Positions 1 to 8,252 of a stretch of DNA of 32,008 nt are shown piece by piece. Where the stretch lies: NCBI GenBank assembly GCA_022361275.1, contig JAKSBE010000454.1:1-32008 (forward strand), given 5' to 3'. A program made the position numbers and the translations under genes. Position 1 is the first letter of the stretch. Every line of letters begins with the position of its first letter. The DNA is from Kiloniellales bacterium (GTDB lineage Bacteria > Pseudomonadota > Alphaproteobacteria > Kiloniellales > JAKSBE01). The notes under the pieces were generated by a model that was not told the origin of the DNA, ran no database searches, and saw only the letters and a list, made by a program, of their open reading frames with translations.

Positions 1-20
1 CCGCGAAGGTCAAGAAATGA
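1..20 (+). CDS. 3' end of an upstream gene (partial), possibly PTS EIIA
   Basis: Only the last five codons and the stop are in the window; the frame reads Ala-Lys-Val-Lys-Lys and ends with TGA at 18-20. The stop overlaps the ATG of ptsH at 17-19 (ATGA), a usual sign of translational coupling. In alphaproteobacteria the gene just before HPr is commonly a mannose-type EIIA of the regulatory PTS, so that is the best guess. The identity is inferred from gene order only, since five residues cannot show it. Confidence 0.45.
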
Positions 21-307
21 ACCGGGATCAGGTCATGGTCGCGAAGCGGCGGGTGACCATCGTCAATCAGCGCGGCCTGCATGCCAGGGCGGCGGCCAAG
101 TTCGTCAAGTTGGCCGGCAGCTACGAGGCGGAGATCCTGGTCCGGAAAGACGGCATGGAGGTCTCCGGCCTCTCGATCATGGGCCTGATGATGCTGGCCG
201 CCGGCCTGGGCGCCGAAATCGAGCTGCAGGCCGAGGGACCGGCGCGGGACTCCGCGCTGACCGCGCTCGCGGGCCTGGTCGCGGCCGGGTTCCACGAAGA
301 GGTCTGA
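17..307 (+). CDS. ptsH: HPr phosphocarrier protein
   Basis: HPr is the small cytoplasmic phosphocarrier of the phosphotransferase system. It takes phosphate from Enzyme I on a histidine and passes it to EIIA proteins. The 96-residue product has the active-site motif RGLHARAAAKFV with His22, and the regulatory-serine motif GLSIMGLMML with Ser53, the site that HPr kinase modifies in this family. The length fits HPr (85-95 residues). The ATG overlaps the stop of the preceding gene (ATGA), and ptsI follows about 60 bases downstream, so the genes probably form one operon. No sugar-specific EIIB/EIIC permease is visible, which fits the alphaproteobacterial regulatory PTS that controls metabolism rather than importing sugar. 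Identification is firm; the regulatory role is inferred. Confidence 0.95.
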   Translation: MNRDQVMVAKRRVTIVNQRGLHARAAAKFVKLAGSYEAEILVRKDGMEVSGLSIMGLMMLAAGLGAEIELQAEGPARDSALTALAGLVAAGFHEEV

Positions 308-366
308 TGCGCGGCCTCCGGATTTCGTTCCCGGGGCGGCGGCAGAGACGATAGACGACGGGTGTG

Positions 367-2163
367 ATGGCGGCGAAGCGGGACAAGAAGAGCAAAGGCG
401 CGCGCAGGCGCCCCGGCGGCGAGCGCGTGCTCGAGGGTCTGGCGGTCTCGCCCGGCGTCGCGGTGGGCGAGGCCTTCCTGCGCGAAGCCGGCGAGATCCA
501 GGTCAACGAGTATACGGTGTCGCGGCGCCAGGTGCCGGCCGAGGCGGAGCGCTTCGAACGGGCGGTGGCCAAGGCGCACGGGCAGTTGGACAAGATTCGG
601 GCCCATGCCGACAACCTGCACGGCACCGCGGCCGAGGAGCTCGGCTACCTGCTGGACGCCCATGAGCAGATGCTGTCCTCCGCGCGCCTGACCAAGGGCG
701 TCGGCCGCCGTATCGAGCAGGGGCGGATCAACGCCGAGGCGGCGGTGATGGCCGAGATCGCCGAGATCGCCGCCAACTTCGAGGGCATGAACGACCCTTA
801 TCTGGCGGCCCGTGCCGATGAGATCCGCGAGGTCGGCCTGCGCCTCATCCGCAGCCTCTCGGACCGGCCCTACCAGGGCTTCAAGGCGGTCCCCGCCGGA
901 TCCGTGATCCTGGCCGAAGAGATCACGCCGGCGGACACGGCGCTCATGGACCCGCGGCGGGTCGGCGCCTTCGCCAGCGTCTTGGGCGGCGCCGAGAGCC
1001 ACACCGCGATCATGGCCCGTTCCCTGGGCCTGCCGGCCGTGCTGGGAGTCGCGGGGCTGCTGGAGGACGTCGCGCCGGGCGAGACCGTGATCGTCGACGG
1101 CTCGGACGGTCTCGTGATCCTGCGGCCGACGTCCAAGCGCATCGCCGAGTACCGGAGCCGCCAGGAGGCCATGGAGCGCGAGGCGCGGGCCCTGGTCCGA
1201 CTGCGCACGCGGCCGGCGGTCACGCGCGACGGGGTGACCGTCACGCTGCAGGCCAACCTCGAGCTGCCGCGCGAGGTCTCGCAGGCGCGCTCCGCGGGGG
1301 CCGAGGGCGTCGGCCTGCTGCGCACCGAGTTCCTCTACATGAACCGGGACAACCTGCCCGGCGAGGAGGAGCAGACCGTGGCCCTGCTCGAGATCGTCCG
1401 CGCCATGGGCGGCCGTCCGGTCACCGTCCGGACGCTCGACGTCGGCGGCGACAAGCTGGCGCCCTCCTTGCGGCCACGCTTCTACGGCACCGCCAACCCC
1501 GCGCTCGGTCTGCGGGCGATCCGGCTGTCGCTGAAGGAGCCGGAGCTGCTGGAAACCCAGTTGGCGGCGATACTCCGCGCCGGGGTCGAGGGGGCCTTGC
1601 GGATCCTCCTGCCGATGATCTCGACGGTCGCCGAGGTCCTGGAGGTCCGCAAGGTCCTCGCCGCGACCGCGCGCCGCCTGAGGCGCAAGGGCGTGAAGAT
1701 CGCCGATCCGCTGCCGCCGCTCGGGGTGATGATCGAGATCCCCGGCGCGGCGCTGGCCGCGGACGCCATCGCTTCGGTCGCCGACTTCTTCGCCATCGGC
1801 AGCAACGACCTGACCATGTACACCCTGGCGATCGACCGCGGCGAGGAATCCGTCGCCCACCTCTACAACCCGCTGCATCCGGCGGTGCTGCGGCTGATCC
1901 AGTTCTCCGTGGAGGCGGCGCTTCGGGCGCGTCTCCCGGTCAGCGTCTGCGGCGAGATCGCGGGCGATCCGCGGTTCACCCCGCTGCTGCTGGGCCTCGG
2001 CGTGCGCGATCTTTCGATGTCGGCGAACTCGCTGCTTCGGGTCAAGCAGCAGGTCCGCAGCCTCGACATGCAGGCGGCGGCGCGCCGCGCCCAGGTCATC
2101 ATGGACCAGACGGACAGCGGCCGGATCGCGGCGCTGCTGGACGATTTCAGCGAGTCCTTCTAG
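367..2163 (+). CDS. ptsI: PTS Enzyme I (phosphoenolpyruvate-protein phosphotransferase)
   Basis: Enzyme I autophosphorylates from phosphoenolpyruvate and donates phosphate to HPr. The product has 598 residues from the ATG at 367; a GTG lies directly before it at 364. The phospho-histidine motif GGAESHTAIMAR has its His near residue 212. The PEP-binding barrel follows, with EGVGLLRTEFLYM, the segment IGSNDLTMYTLAIDRG, and the active-site cysteine in SVCGEIAGD near the C-terminus. There is no N-terminal GAF domain, so this is classical EI and not EI-Ntr (PtsP). The first ~20 residues form a Lys/Arg-rich extension before the usual EI start. It lies about 60 bases after ptsH and ends before a strong terminator, so it is likely the last gene of the PTS operon. 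Confidence 0.95.
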   Translation: MAAKRDKKSKGARRRPGGERVLEGLAVSPGVAVGEAFLREAGEIQVNEYTVSRRQVPAEAERFERAVAKAHGQLDKIRAHADNLHGTAAEELGYLLDAHEQMLSSARLTKGVGRRIEQGRINAEAAVMAEIAEIAANFEGMNDPYLAARADEIREVGLRLIRSLSDRPYQGFKAVPAGSVILAEEITPADTALMDPRRVGAFASVLGGAESHTAIMARSLGLPAVLGVAGLLEDVAPGETVIVDGSDGLVILRPTSKRIAEYRSRQEAMEREARALVRLRTRPAVTRDGVTVTLQANLELPREVSQARSAGAEGVGLLRTEFLYMNRDNLPGEEEQTVALLEIVRAMGGRPVTVRTLDVGGDKLAPSLRPRFYGTANPALGLRAIRLSLKEPELLETQLAAILRAGVEGALRILLPMISTVAEVLEVRKVLAATARRLRRKGVKIADPLPPLGVMIEIPGAALAADAIASVADFFAIGSNDLTMYTLAIDRGEESVAHLYNPLHPAVLRLIQFSVEAALRARLPVSVCGEIAGDPRFTPLLLGLGVRDLSMSANSLLRVKQQVRSLDMQAAARRAQVIMDQTDSGRIAALLDDFSESF

Positions 2164-2220
2164 ATGCTGGATGCCGGCGCGTACCGGTCTCGATTCGGGG
2201 CGCAGGGGGCCTGAAAGGAC

Positions 2221-2266
2221 CGAGGGGCATCCCGGCTCTACCGGGATGCCCCTCGAATCGACTTTT
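2221..2266. terminator. Rho-independent terminator, probably bidirectional
   Basis: A perfect 15-bp stem (2221-2235 pairing with 2241-2255) encloses a 5-base loop, CTCTA. On the forward strand TTTT follows at 2263-2266. It lies between the converging genes ptsI (+) and the Flp pilin (-). The reverse-strand side has a shorter T-run (CCTTT), so it probably serves both genes but works better for ptsI. Confidence 0.85.
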
Positions 2267-2399
2267 CTGCCCTTGGTCAAGTCACCGTTGTCGGCGGTCT
2301 CCTTGCCGTCCGAGACGGCTGGGAGAATTCCTGTCCTCCCGGTGCTCCGTTCCTCGAGACCTTCAGGCTTTGCTTACTTCTTGGCCGGGCGTCCGGTTG

Positions 2400-2582
2400 C
2401 TAGAGTTTGCCGATACCATCTTCGAGCTTCTTATCGACGCCCTTGAACAGCGTATCCAGAGAGGTACCGATCGCTTCCAGGGCGCCGATGGCGGCGACCG
2501 CGATCAGGGCTGCGATCAGACCGTATTCGATCGCCGTCGCACCGGACTCGTCATTTGCGAAGGCATGCAGGGACTTGAACAT
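2400..2582 (-). CDS. Flp family type IVb pilin
   Basis: This is a 60-residue precursor of a Flp/type IVb pilin, the subunit of tight-adherence (Tad) pili. A short leader ends at Gly14, followed by the mature start ATAIEYGLIAALIAV, with the Glu-Tyr pair at mature positions 5 and 6 that is diagnostic of Flp pilins. The hydrophobic helix spans roughly residues 19-36. A prepilin peptidase of the TadV/CpaA type would cut after Gly14. The start is supported by GGAGGAGA at 2589-2596 (reverse strand), six bases before the ATG. No assembly genes (cpa/tad/rcp) are in the window, so the gene looks isolated. It converges on ptsI and diverges from ahcY. Family assignment is firm. Whether it is assembled into pili here is unknown. 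Confidence 0.92.
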   Translation of the reverse strand: MFKSLHAFANDESGATAIEYGLIAALIAVAAIGALEAIGTSLDTLFKGVDKKLEDGIGKL

Positions 2583-4191
<1,609 letters not shown>

Positions 4192-4260
4192 GGGCGCCGC
4201 TGTCCGCTTTTCCCGCGCCGCGATCCAGGCCCCTGGCCGGGACGCTGCGGTCTGCTCGGC

Positions 4261-4289
4261 TTGTTCACCCTTGGCAAAGGAACTAGACT
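4261..4289 (+). promoter_or_regulatory. Candidate sigma-70 type promoter for divL
   Basis: In the 227-base spacer between ahcY and divL, TTGTTC (4261-4266) and TAGACT (4284-4289) are 17 bases apart. The match to consensus is moderate (3/6 and 4/6). A second -35-like box, TTGGCA at 4271-4276, has no good partner. I see no convincing terminator after ahcY, so read-through into divL is also possible. Confidence 0.3.
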
Positions 4290-4418
4290 CGTGTGCGACT
4301 AGGGTCTTCTAGGTATATCGACCTTGGCGGCGCCCGACCGAATGTACTTGCGGCAATTTGACCCGATCGACCGACGGGTCCGGCAAAACGGCCTTTAACG
4401 GCAAGGGGCATTTGGCTC

Positions 4419-6782
4419 GTGCTGCCCACCGCACTGATCGCGCTTCTGATCGCCGCCGGCGTCTGCCTCTATCTGGGCCGCCGCCTGGCGGCTCTCCAGG
4501 CCAAGGCTGGGGCCGTAAGGCAGCGGGCGGCCATCGCCGAAGCCCGCCTGGCCGCCGCCACGCTGGGCAGCTTCGACCTCTCCGACAAGGCGGCCGGCGC
4601 CTCGCCCGGCCTGATCCCGGGCCTCGGCCTGACAGGCGGCACCGCGGGGGCGCCTGCGCCGCTCGGCCTGGACGCGGTTCTGGCGCTTTTCGCGGACTCC
4701 GATCGGCAGTCCCTGACGGCGGCGATCGAGGCCCTGGAGCGCGACGGCGACGGCTTCCGGCTCGTGCTCAGGCCGAAGCAGGGCCCGGCCGCCGTCTTGG
4801 TGTCCGGCGCCCGCCTCGACGGGCCGGCCGAAGCCGTGGACCGCTCCGCCTTTCTCTGGTTCCAGGACGTCAGCGAAGAGGTGACCCGCTTCGAGCGGGC
4901 CGAGGCGGAATGCGCGCTGCGCGAGGCGCTGCTCGACGCCTTGCCGGTGCCGGTCTGGCTGCGCGACGAGGCGTTCAGGCTCAGCTACTGCAACGCGGCC
5001 TACGCCGGTGCTGTCGACCGCGAGCGGGAGTCCGCGGTCGCCGACAGCGTCGAGCTGCTCGATCAGGCGCAGGGCGAGCCTGGCCAGGCGCTGGCCCGCC
5101 AGGCGCGCGAGGCCGGGGCCGCCGTGACCGCGTCCCACCACGCGGTGGTGGACGGCCAGCGGCGGCTCATGGCGGTGGAGGAACGGCCCTTCGGCGACGA
5201 GGGACTGGTCGGCCTGGCGATCGACCGCACCGATGTCGAGGAACTCCAGTCCGAGCTCAGCCGGCACATCGATGCCCATTCCGAGGTACTCGACAACCTG
5301 GCCAGCGGCATCGCGATCTTCGGCCAGGACATGCGGCTGAAGTTCTACAACGGCGCCTATGCCCGCATGTTCCATCTGGACGAGGACTTCCTGGCGACCG
5401 AGCCTCACCTCAACGACGTTCACGAGGCGCTGCGGGAACGCCGGCAGATTCCCGAGTACGCGGACTTTCCCAAGTTCAAGAAGGAACGGCTGCGGGCCTT
5501 CCAGACCCTGATCGCGCCCCTGGAGGAACTGCAGCACCTGCCGGACGGCAGCACCATACGGATGGTGGTCGCGCCGCATCCCTTCGGCGGCGTGCTCTCC
5601 ATCTGCGAGGACGTGACCGACCGCTTGGCGCTGGAGCGCTCCTACAACACCCTGATCGCGGTGCGGCAGGAGACGCTGGACAACCTCTTCGAAGGGGTCG
5701 CGGTCTTTGGAAGCGACGGCCGGCTGAAGCTGCACAACCCGGCCTTCGCCCGGATCTGGGAGCTTCCCGCCGAGAGCCTCCAGAACGAGCCCCATGTCCG
5801 CGACCTGCTGCCGCAGCTGCGCCGTTTCTATCCGATCGACGAGGAAAGCTGGCCGGAGGCGGAGGAACGCATGGCGGTGCAGGTCACCGAGGCCGAGCCG
5901 CGCAGCGGCCGCTTCGAGCGCAGCGACGGCATGGTGCTCGAATGGTCTCAGGTGCCGCTGCCCGACGGAGCCAGCCTCTTCACCTACTTCGACGTCACCG
6001 ATTCGACCCGCGTCGAGCGGGCCCTGCGTGAGCGTGCCGAGGCGCTCGAGACGACCGACCGCCTCAAGTCCGAGTTCATCGCCAACGTCTCCTACGAACT
6101 GCGCACGCCGCTCAACGCGATCATCGGCTTCGCGGAGATCCTCGAGAAGCAGCTCTTCGGCGAGCTCAACGACCGGCAGCTCGACTACGCCCGGGCCATC
6201 GTCGAATCCTCGGAGCGTCTGATCAGCCTGATCAACGACATCCTCGACCTCGCGACCATCGAGGCCGGCTATCTGCAGCTCGAACTGGAGTCGATCGACG
6301 TCCGCGAACTGCTGAACAGCATCTTCACCCTCGGCCACGAGCGCGCCCGCAGCCGCGGCCTGGAACTGGTGCTCGACTGCGAGGTGGACGTCGGCGCGGT
6401 GGTCGCCGATCCGCGGCGGCTGAAGCAGGCGCTCTTCAACCTGCTGTCGAACGCCTTCAAGTTCACGCCCGAGGGCGGCAGCGTCACCGTGGCCGCGGCG
6501 CGCGAAAACGGCGAGCTGCTGCTGTCGGTCACCGACACCGGCGTCGGGATCCCGGTCGAGGAGCACGGCCGGGTCTTCGACAAGTTCATCCGCGGCCCCG
6601 GCAACCCGCGCCAGGCCGGCGCCGGCTTGGGGCTGTCGCTGGTGCGGAGCCTGATCGAACTGCACGGCGGCCGGATCGAGCTCACGTCCGAACTGGACCG
6701 CGGCACCAAGGTGACCTGCCGGATCCCCGTCGAGCCCCCGCTCCTGGCCGTACCGACGCCGGCCGAGGTCCAGGAAGCCTGA
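4419..6782 (+). CDS. divL: DivL-like PAS sensor kinase homologue with Tyr in the H-box
   Basis: This 787-residue membrane-bound sensor protein resembles DivL, which in Caulobacter controls the CckA-CtrA cell-cycle relay through the response regulator DivK. An N-terminal transmembrane helix covers residues ~3-20. PAS-like units start near residues 168, 288 and 417. The HisKA-type dimerisation helix carries NVSYELRTPLNAIIGFAEIL, with Tyr559 where kinases have His. The ATPase domain still has its N-box (Asn678), G1 box DTGVGIP (Asp706) and G2 box GAGLGLSL (734-741). Tyrosine here is the known hallmark of DivL (Tyr550 in Caulobacter, a protein of similar length). The start is GTG at 4419 with AAGGGG ten bases upstream. 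Role in this organism is inferred from the family. Confidence 0.87.
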   Translation: MLPTALIALLIAAGVCLYLGRRLAALQAKAGAVRQRAAIAEARLAAATLGSFDLSDKAAGASPGLIPGLGLTGGTAGAPAPLGLDAVLALFADSDRQSLTAAIEALERDGDGFRLVLRPKQGPAAVLVSGARLDGPAEAVDRSAFLWFQDVSEEVTRFERAEAECALREALLDALPVPVWLRDEAFRLSYCNAAYAGAVDRERESAVADSVELLDQAQGEPGQALARQAREAGAAVTASHHAVVDGQRRLMAVEERPFGDEGLVGLAIDRTDVEELQSELSRHIDAHSEVLDNLASGIAIFGQDMRLKFYNGAYARMFHLDEDFLATEPHLNDVHEALRERRQIPEYADFPKFKKERLRAFQTLIAPLEELQHLPDGSTIRMVVAPHPFGGVLSICEDVTDRLALERSYNTLIAVRQETLDNLFEGVAVFGSDGRLKLHNPAFARIWELPAESLQNEPHVRDLLPQLRRFYPIDEESWPEAEERMAVQVTEAEPRSGRFERSDGMVLEWSQVPLPDGASLFTYFDVTDSTRVERALRERAEALETTDRLKSEFIANVSYELRTPLNAIIGFAEILEKQLFGELNDRQLDYARAIVESSERLISLINDILDLATIEAGYLQLELESIDVRELLNSIFTLGHERARSRGLELVLDCEVDVGAVVADPRRLKQALFNLLSNAFKFTPEGGSVTVAAARENGELLLSVTDTGVGIPVEEHGRVFDKFIRGPGNPRQAGAGLGLSLVRSLIELHGGRIELTSELDRGTKVTCRIPVEPPLLAVPTPAEVQEA

Positions 6783-6810
6783 TTGGGCCGCCCGGCAGGC
6801 CCCTCTTCCG

Positions 6811-7482
6811 CTAGATCGCCACGGGCCATGGCTCCTGGCGGTAGGCGCTGTCCCAGAACATCCATTCGTAGCGGGCCGATCGCTTGAAGGCCGCGAGCAT
6901 GGCGTCACGGGTCACCGTCGCCGCCCCGGCGGCCGCCCGGTCGTTGATGCCGATCACCGCCTCGACCGCCTCGCCGAAGGCGGGGTCGCTGTAGGTATCG
7001 ATCCAGGCCTGGTAGGGATTGTCGGCGACCGCCTCGCCGGCGATGCGCTTGCCCACGTCCCAGTAGATCCAGAAGCAGGGGAGCACGGCGGCGGCCAGCT
7101 CCTCGTAGCTGCCCCGCTGCGCCGTGGCGAGCAGGAAGTTGGTGTAGCCGTAGCAGGTCGGCGAGGGCTCGGCCCGCGCCGCGTCTGCCGGATCGACCCC
7201 GAAGCGCTCCAGAAAGCCGCCGTGCAGGGCCCGCTCGACGACCAGCGCCTCCTGCGACGCGCGGGCGAAGAACTCGATGGCGCCGGGGTCGGGCGCCCGG
7301 GCCGCGGCGATCGCCAGGGCGCGCGCGTACTGCTCCAGGTAGAGGGCGTCCTGGATCATGTAGAACTGGAACCGCGGTTGCGACAGCGTGCCGGCCGCGA
7401 GCTCGCGGTTGAACGGCAGATCGAGAATGCCGCGGCGCAGATCGGCCGTTTCCCGCCAGGCCCACTCGCTGAAACGGGTCAT
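6811..7482 (-). CDS. tenA: TenA aminopyrimidine aminohydrolase (thiaminase II family)
   Basis: TenA hydrolyses aminopyrimidine breakdown products of thiamine, such as aminomethyl-HMP, so the pyrimidine can be salvaged for thiamine synthesis. The 223-residue product has the expected residues: Asp45 in the DALYLEQYAR segment, the CYGYTNFL segment at 110-117, nucleophile Cys136 in AVLPCFWIYWDVG, and Glu206 in YEWMFWD. These match the Asp44, Cys135 and Glu205 positions of Bacillus TenA. The ATG at 7482 has GGAG at 7491-7494, but that site sits in a small hairpin and overlaps an upstream ORF. A TPP riboswitch lies upstream, so expression should rise when thiamine is short. It is the only gene behind the riboswitch. 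It converges on divL with just 28 bases between, holding a weak GC hairpin (6785-6802). Confidence 0.95.
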   Translation of the reverse strand: MTRFSEWAWRETADLRRGILDLPFNRELAAGTLSQPRFQFYMIQDALYLEQYARALAIAAARAPDPGAIEFFARASQEALVVERALHGGFLERFGVDPADAARAEPSPTCYGYTNFLLATAQRGSYEELAAAVLPCFWIYWDVGKRIAGEAVADNPYQAWIDTYSDPAFGEAVEAVIGINDRAAAGAATVTRDAMLAAFKRSARYEWMFWDSAYRQEPWPVAI

Positions 7483-7544
7483 GGCAGGATCTCCGCCAGC
7501 GGAGGGCCGGCCGGCACCGATATCGGTTGAGCTGTGAAGTGCAT
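7479..7544 (-). CDS. Upstream ORF (21 codons) in the tenA leader
   Basis: A short reading frame starts at ATG 7544-7542 and ends with TGA at 7481-7479, overlapping the tenA start as ATGA. The 21-residue product begins MHFTAQPISV and is Pro/Ala-rich, with no recognisable domain. Its ribosome binding site is strong: AGGAAAGGGAG on the reverse strand at 7549-7559, five bases before the ATG. The overlap suggests that its translation is coupled to tenA. The frame and binding site are seen directly; that it is translated is inferred. It could be chance, since short frames are common in GC-rich DNA. Confidence 0.5.
   Translation of the reverse strand: MHFTAQPISVPAGPPLAEILP
7491..7504 (-). promoter_or_regulatory. 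Hairpin covering the tenA ribosome binding site
   Basis: A palindrome with 5-bp arms (7491-7495 with 7500-7504) and a 4-base loop includes the GGAG used by tenA (7491-7494). It lies inside the upstream ORF, so a ribosome translating that ORF would open it. The sequence is direct evidence; the function is inferred. Confidence 0.45.
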
Positions 7545-7547
7545 GAC

Positions 7548-7573
7548 GCTCCCTTTCCTACGCGACGGGAGCC
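7548..7573 (-). promoter_or_regulatory. Putative TPP riboswitch expression platform
   Basis: On the reverse strand, GGCTCCC (7573-7567) can pair with GGGAGC (7553-7548), which is part of the ribosome binding site of the upstream ORF. The same CTCCC can instead pair with GGGAGC in the aptamer's 3' side (7626-7621). That gives the usual arrangement of a translation-controlling switch. No U-run follows the hairpin, so a terminator mechanism is less likely. Pairings are seen directly; the switch is inferred. Confidence 0.5.
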
Positions 7574-7611
7574 GGGACCACGGGCCGCCGAAGGGCGGAA
7601 CGTCGGCCTCG

Positions 7612-7701
7612 GTCGCAACCGCTCCCTTCGCTGGCATGATCCAGATCAGGTTCTACGGGTCTGTTCTCAGCCCGCCGGCGGCGGACACCCCGAGTTGCGA
7701 C
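7612..7701 (-). promoter_or_regulatory. TPP riboswitch (THI element)
   Basis: The reverse strand carries the conserved thi-box core: ACTCGGGGTG near the 5' side, CTGAGA at 7670-7665, then ACCCGTAGAACCTGATC, CTGGATCATGCCAGCGAAGGGA split across 7650-7623. The closing P1 helix is perfect: GTCGCAAC (7701-7694) pairs with GTTGCGAC (7619-7612). Thiamine pyrophosphate binding to this RNA lowers expression of thiamine genes. It sits upstream of tenA in the same orientation, which fits TenA's salvage role. Confidence 0.95.
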
Positions 7702-7706
7702 ATCGA

Positions 7707-7737
7707 AGGATATGGGCCTGCGATCGCTGCCGATCAA
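7707..7737 (-). promoter_or_regulatory. Candidate promoter for the riboswitch-tenA transcript
   Basis: On the reverse strand, TTGATC (7737-7732) and TATCCT (7712-7707) are 19 bases apart. Each matches the sigma-70 consensus at 4 of 6 positions. Transcription would begin about where the riboswitch P1 helix starts, which is the main argument for it. The spacing is long, so the call is weak. Confidence 0.35.
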
Positions 7738-7773
7738 TTCCGCACGAGCGCCGGTTCTCCACTAGTACCTGTA

Positions 7774-8238
7774 CTACCTGATTGCGGGACCGGGGTCGGC
7801 CGAGGCCGCGTCGGCGAGCCAGACCCGCGCGTAGGGAAGCAGAGGCTTCGGCAAGGCGTCGGCGGCGAACCAGGACCAGGCCCGGCCTTCGTCCGAGCCG
7901 CGCAGCCTCCCCCCGGTCCGGCGGCAGGCGAAGACCGCGGTCACGAACTGGGTCCGGCGGCCGTCCGGAAAGCCGACCACCTGAAACGCCGGGTCGGAAT
8001 TGAGCGAGACCAGCCGCTCGATGCGCACCGCCAGCCCCGTCTCCTCCCTGACCTCCCGATGGAGGGCGGCGGCGGCGGTCTCGCCGCGCTCGACGTGGCC
8101 GCTCACCGGCGCCCAGCCGTCCCCGACCCGTCGGTGGTGCAGAAGGACGCGGCCCTCCGCGTCGTAGATGATGGCCGCGACGCCCGGCCGGACGTCGGTG
8201 ATCCCGTGATCGCTCTTCTGATGACTCTCCGAACCCAT
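7774..8238 (-). CDS. Nudix hydrolase
   Basis: Nudix enzymes hydrolyse nucleoside diphosphates linked to another group, often damaged or surplus nucleotides. The 154-residue protein has a complete Nudix box: Gly47, Glu53, then REVREETGL at 61-69, matching G-x5-E-x7-REUxEExGU. The surrounding fold is typical, with VRPGVAAIIYDAEGRVLL before the box and GRRTQFVTAVFAC after it. The substrate cannot be told from sequence. The start at 8238 is 14 bases after the stop of the ferredoxin-NADP reductase gene, so the two are probably co-transcribed; the binding site is weak (GGAT). The same open frame runs on upstream through the reductase gene, but that part is a shadow. Confidence 0.88.
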   Translation of the reverse strand: MGSESHQKSDHGITDVRPGVAAIIYDAEGRVLLHHRRVGDGWAPVSGHVERGETAAAALHREVREETGLAVRIERLVSLNSDPAFQVVGFPDGRRTQFVTAVFACRRTGGRLRGSDEGRAWSWFAADALPKPLLPYARVWLADAASADPGPAIR

Positions 8239-8252
8239 CCCGGGCTGATCCG

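Noticed and set aside
121-2280. Long reverse-strand open frame (about 720 codons) opposite ptsI
   Set aside because: It mirrors ptsI codon by codon in GC-rich DNA; its product is Arg/Gly/Asp-rich low-complexity sequence with no domain, while the forward frame is a clear Enzyme I.
6905-7618. Alternative reverse-strand frame over tenA and its leader
   Set aside because: It is the Arg-rich shadow of tenA in another frame and runs through the riboswitch expression platform.
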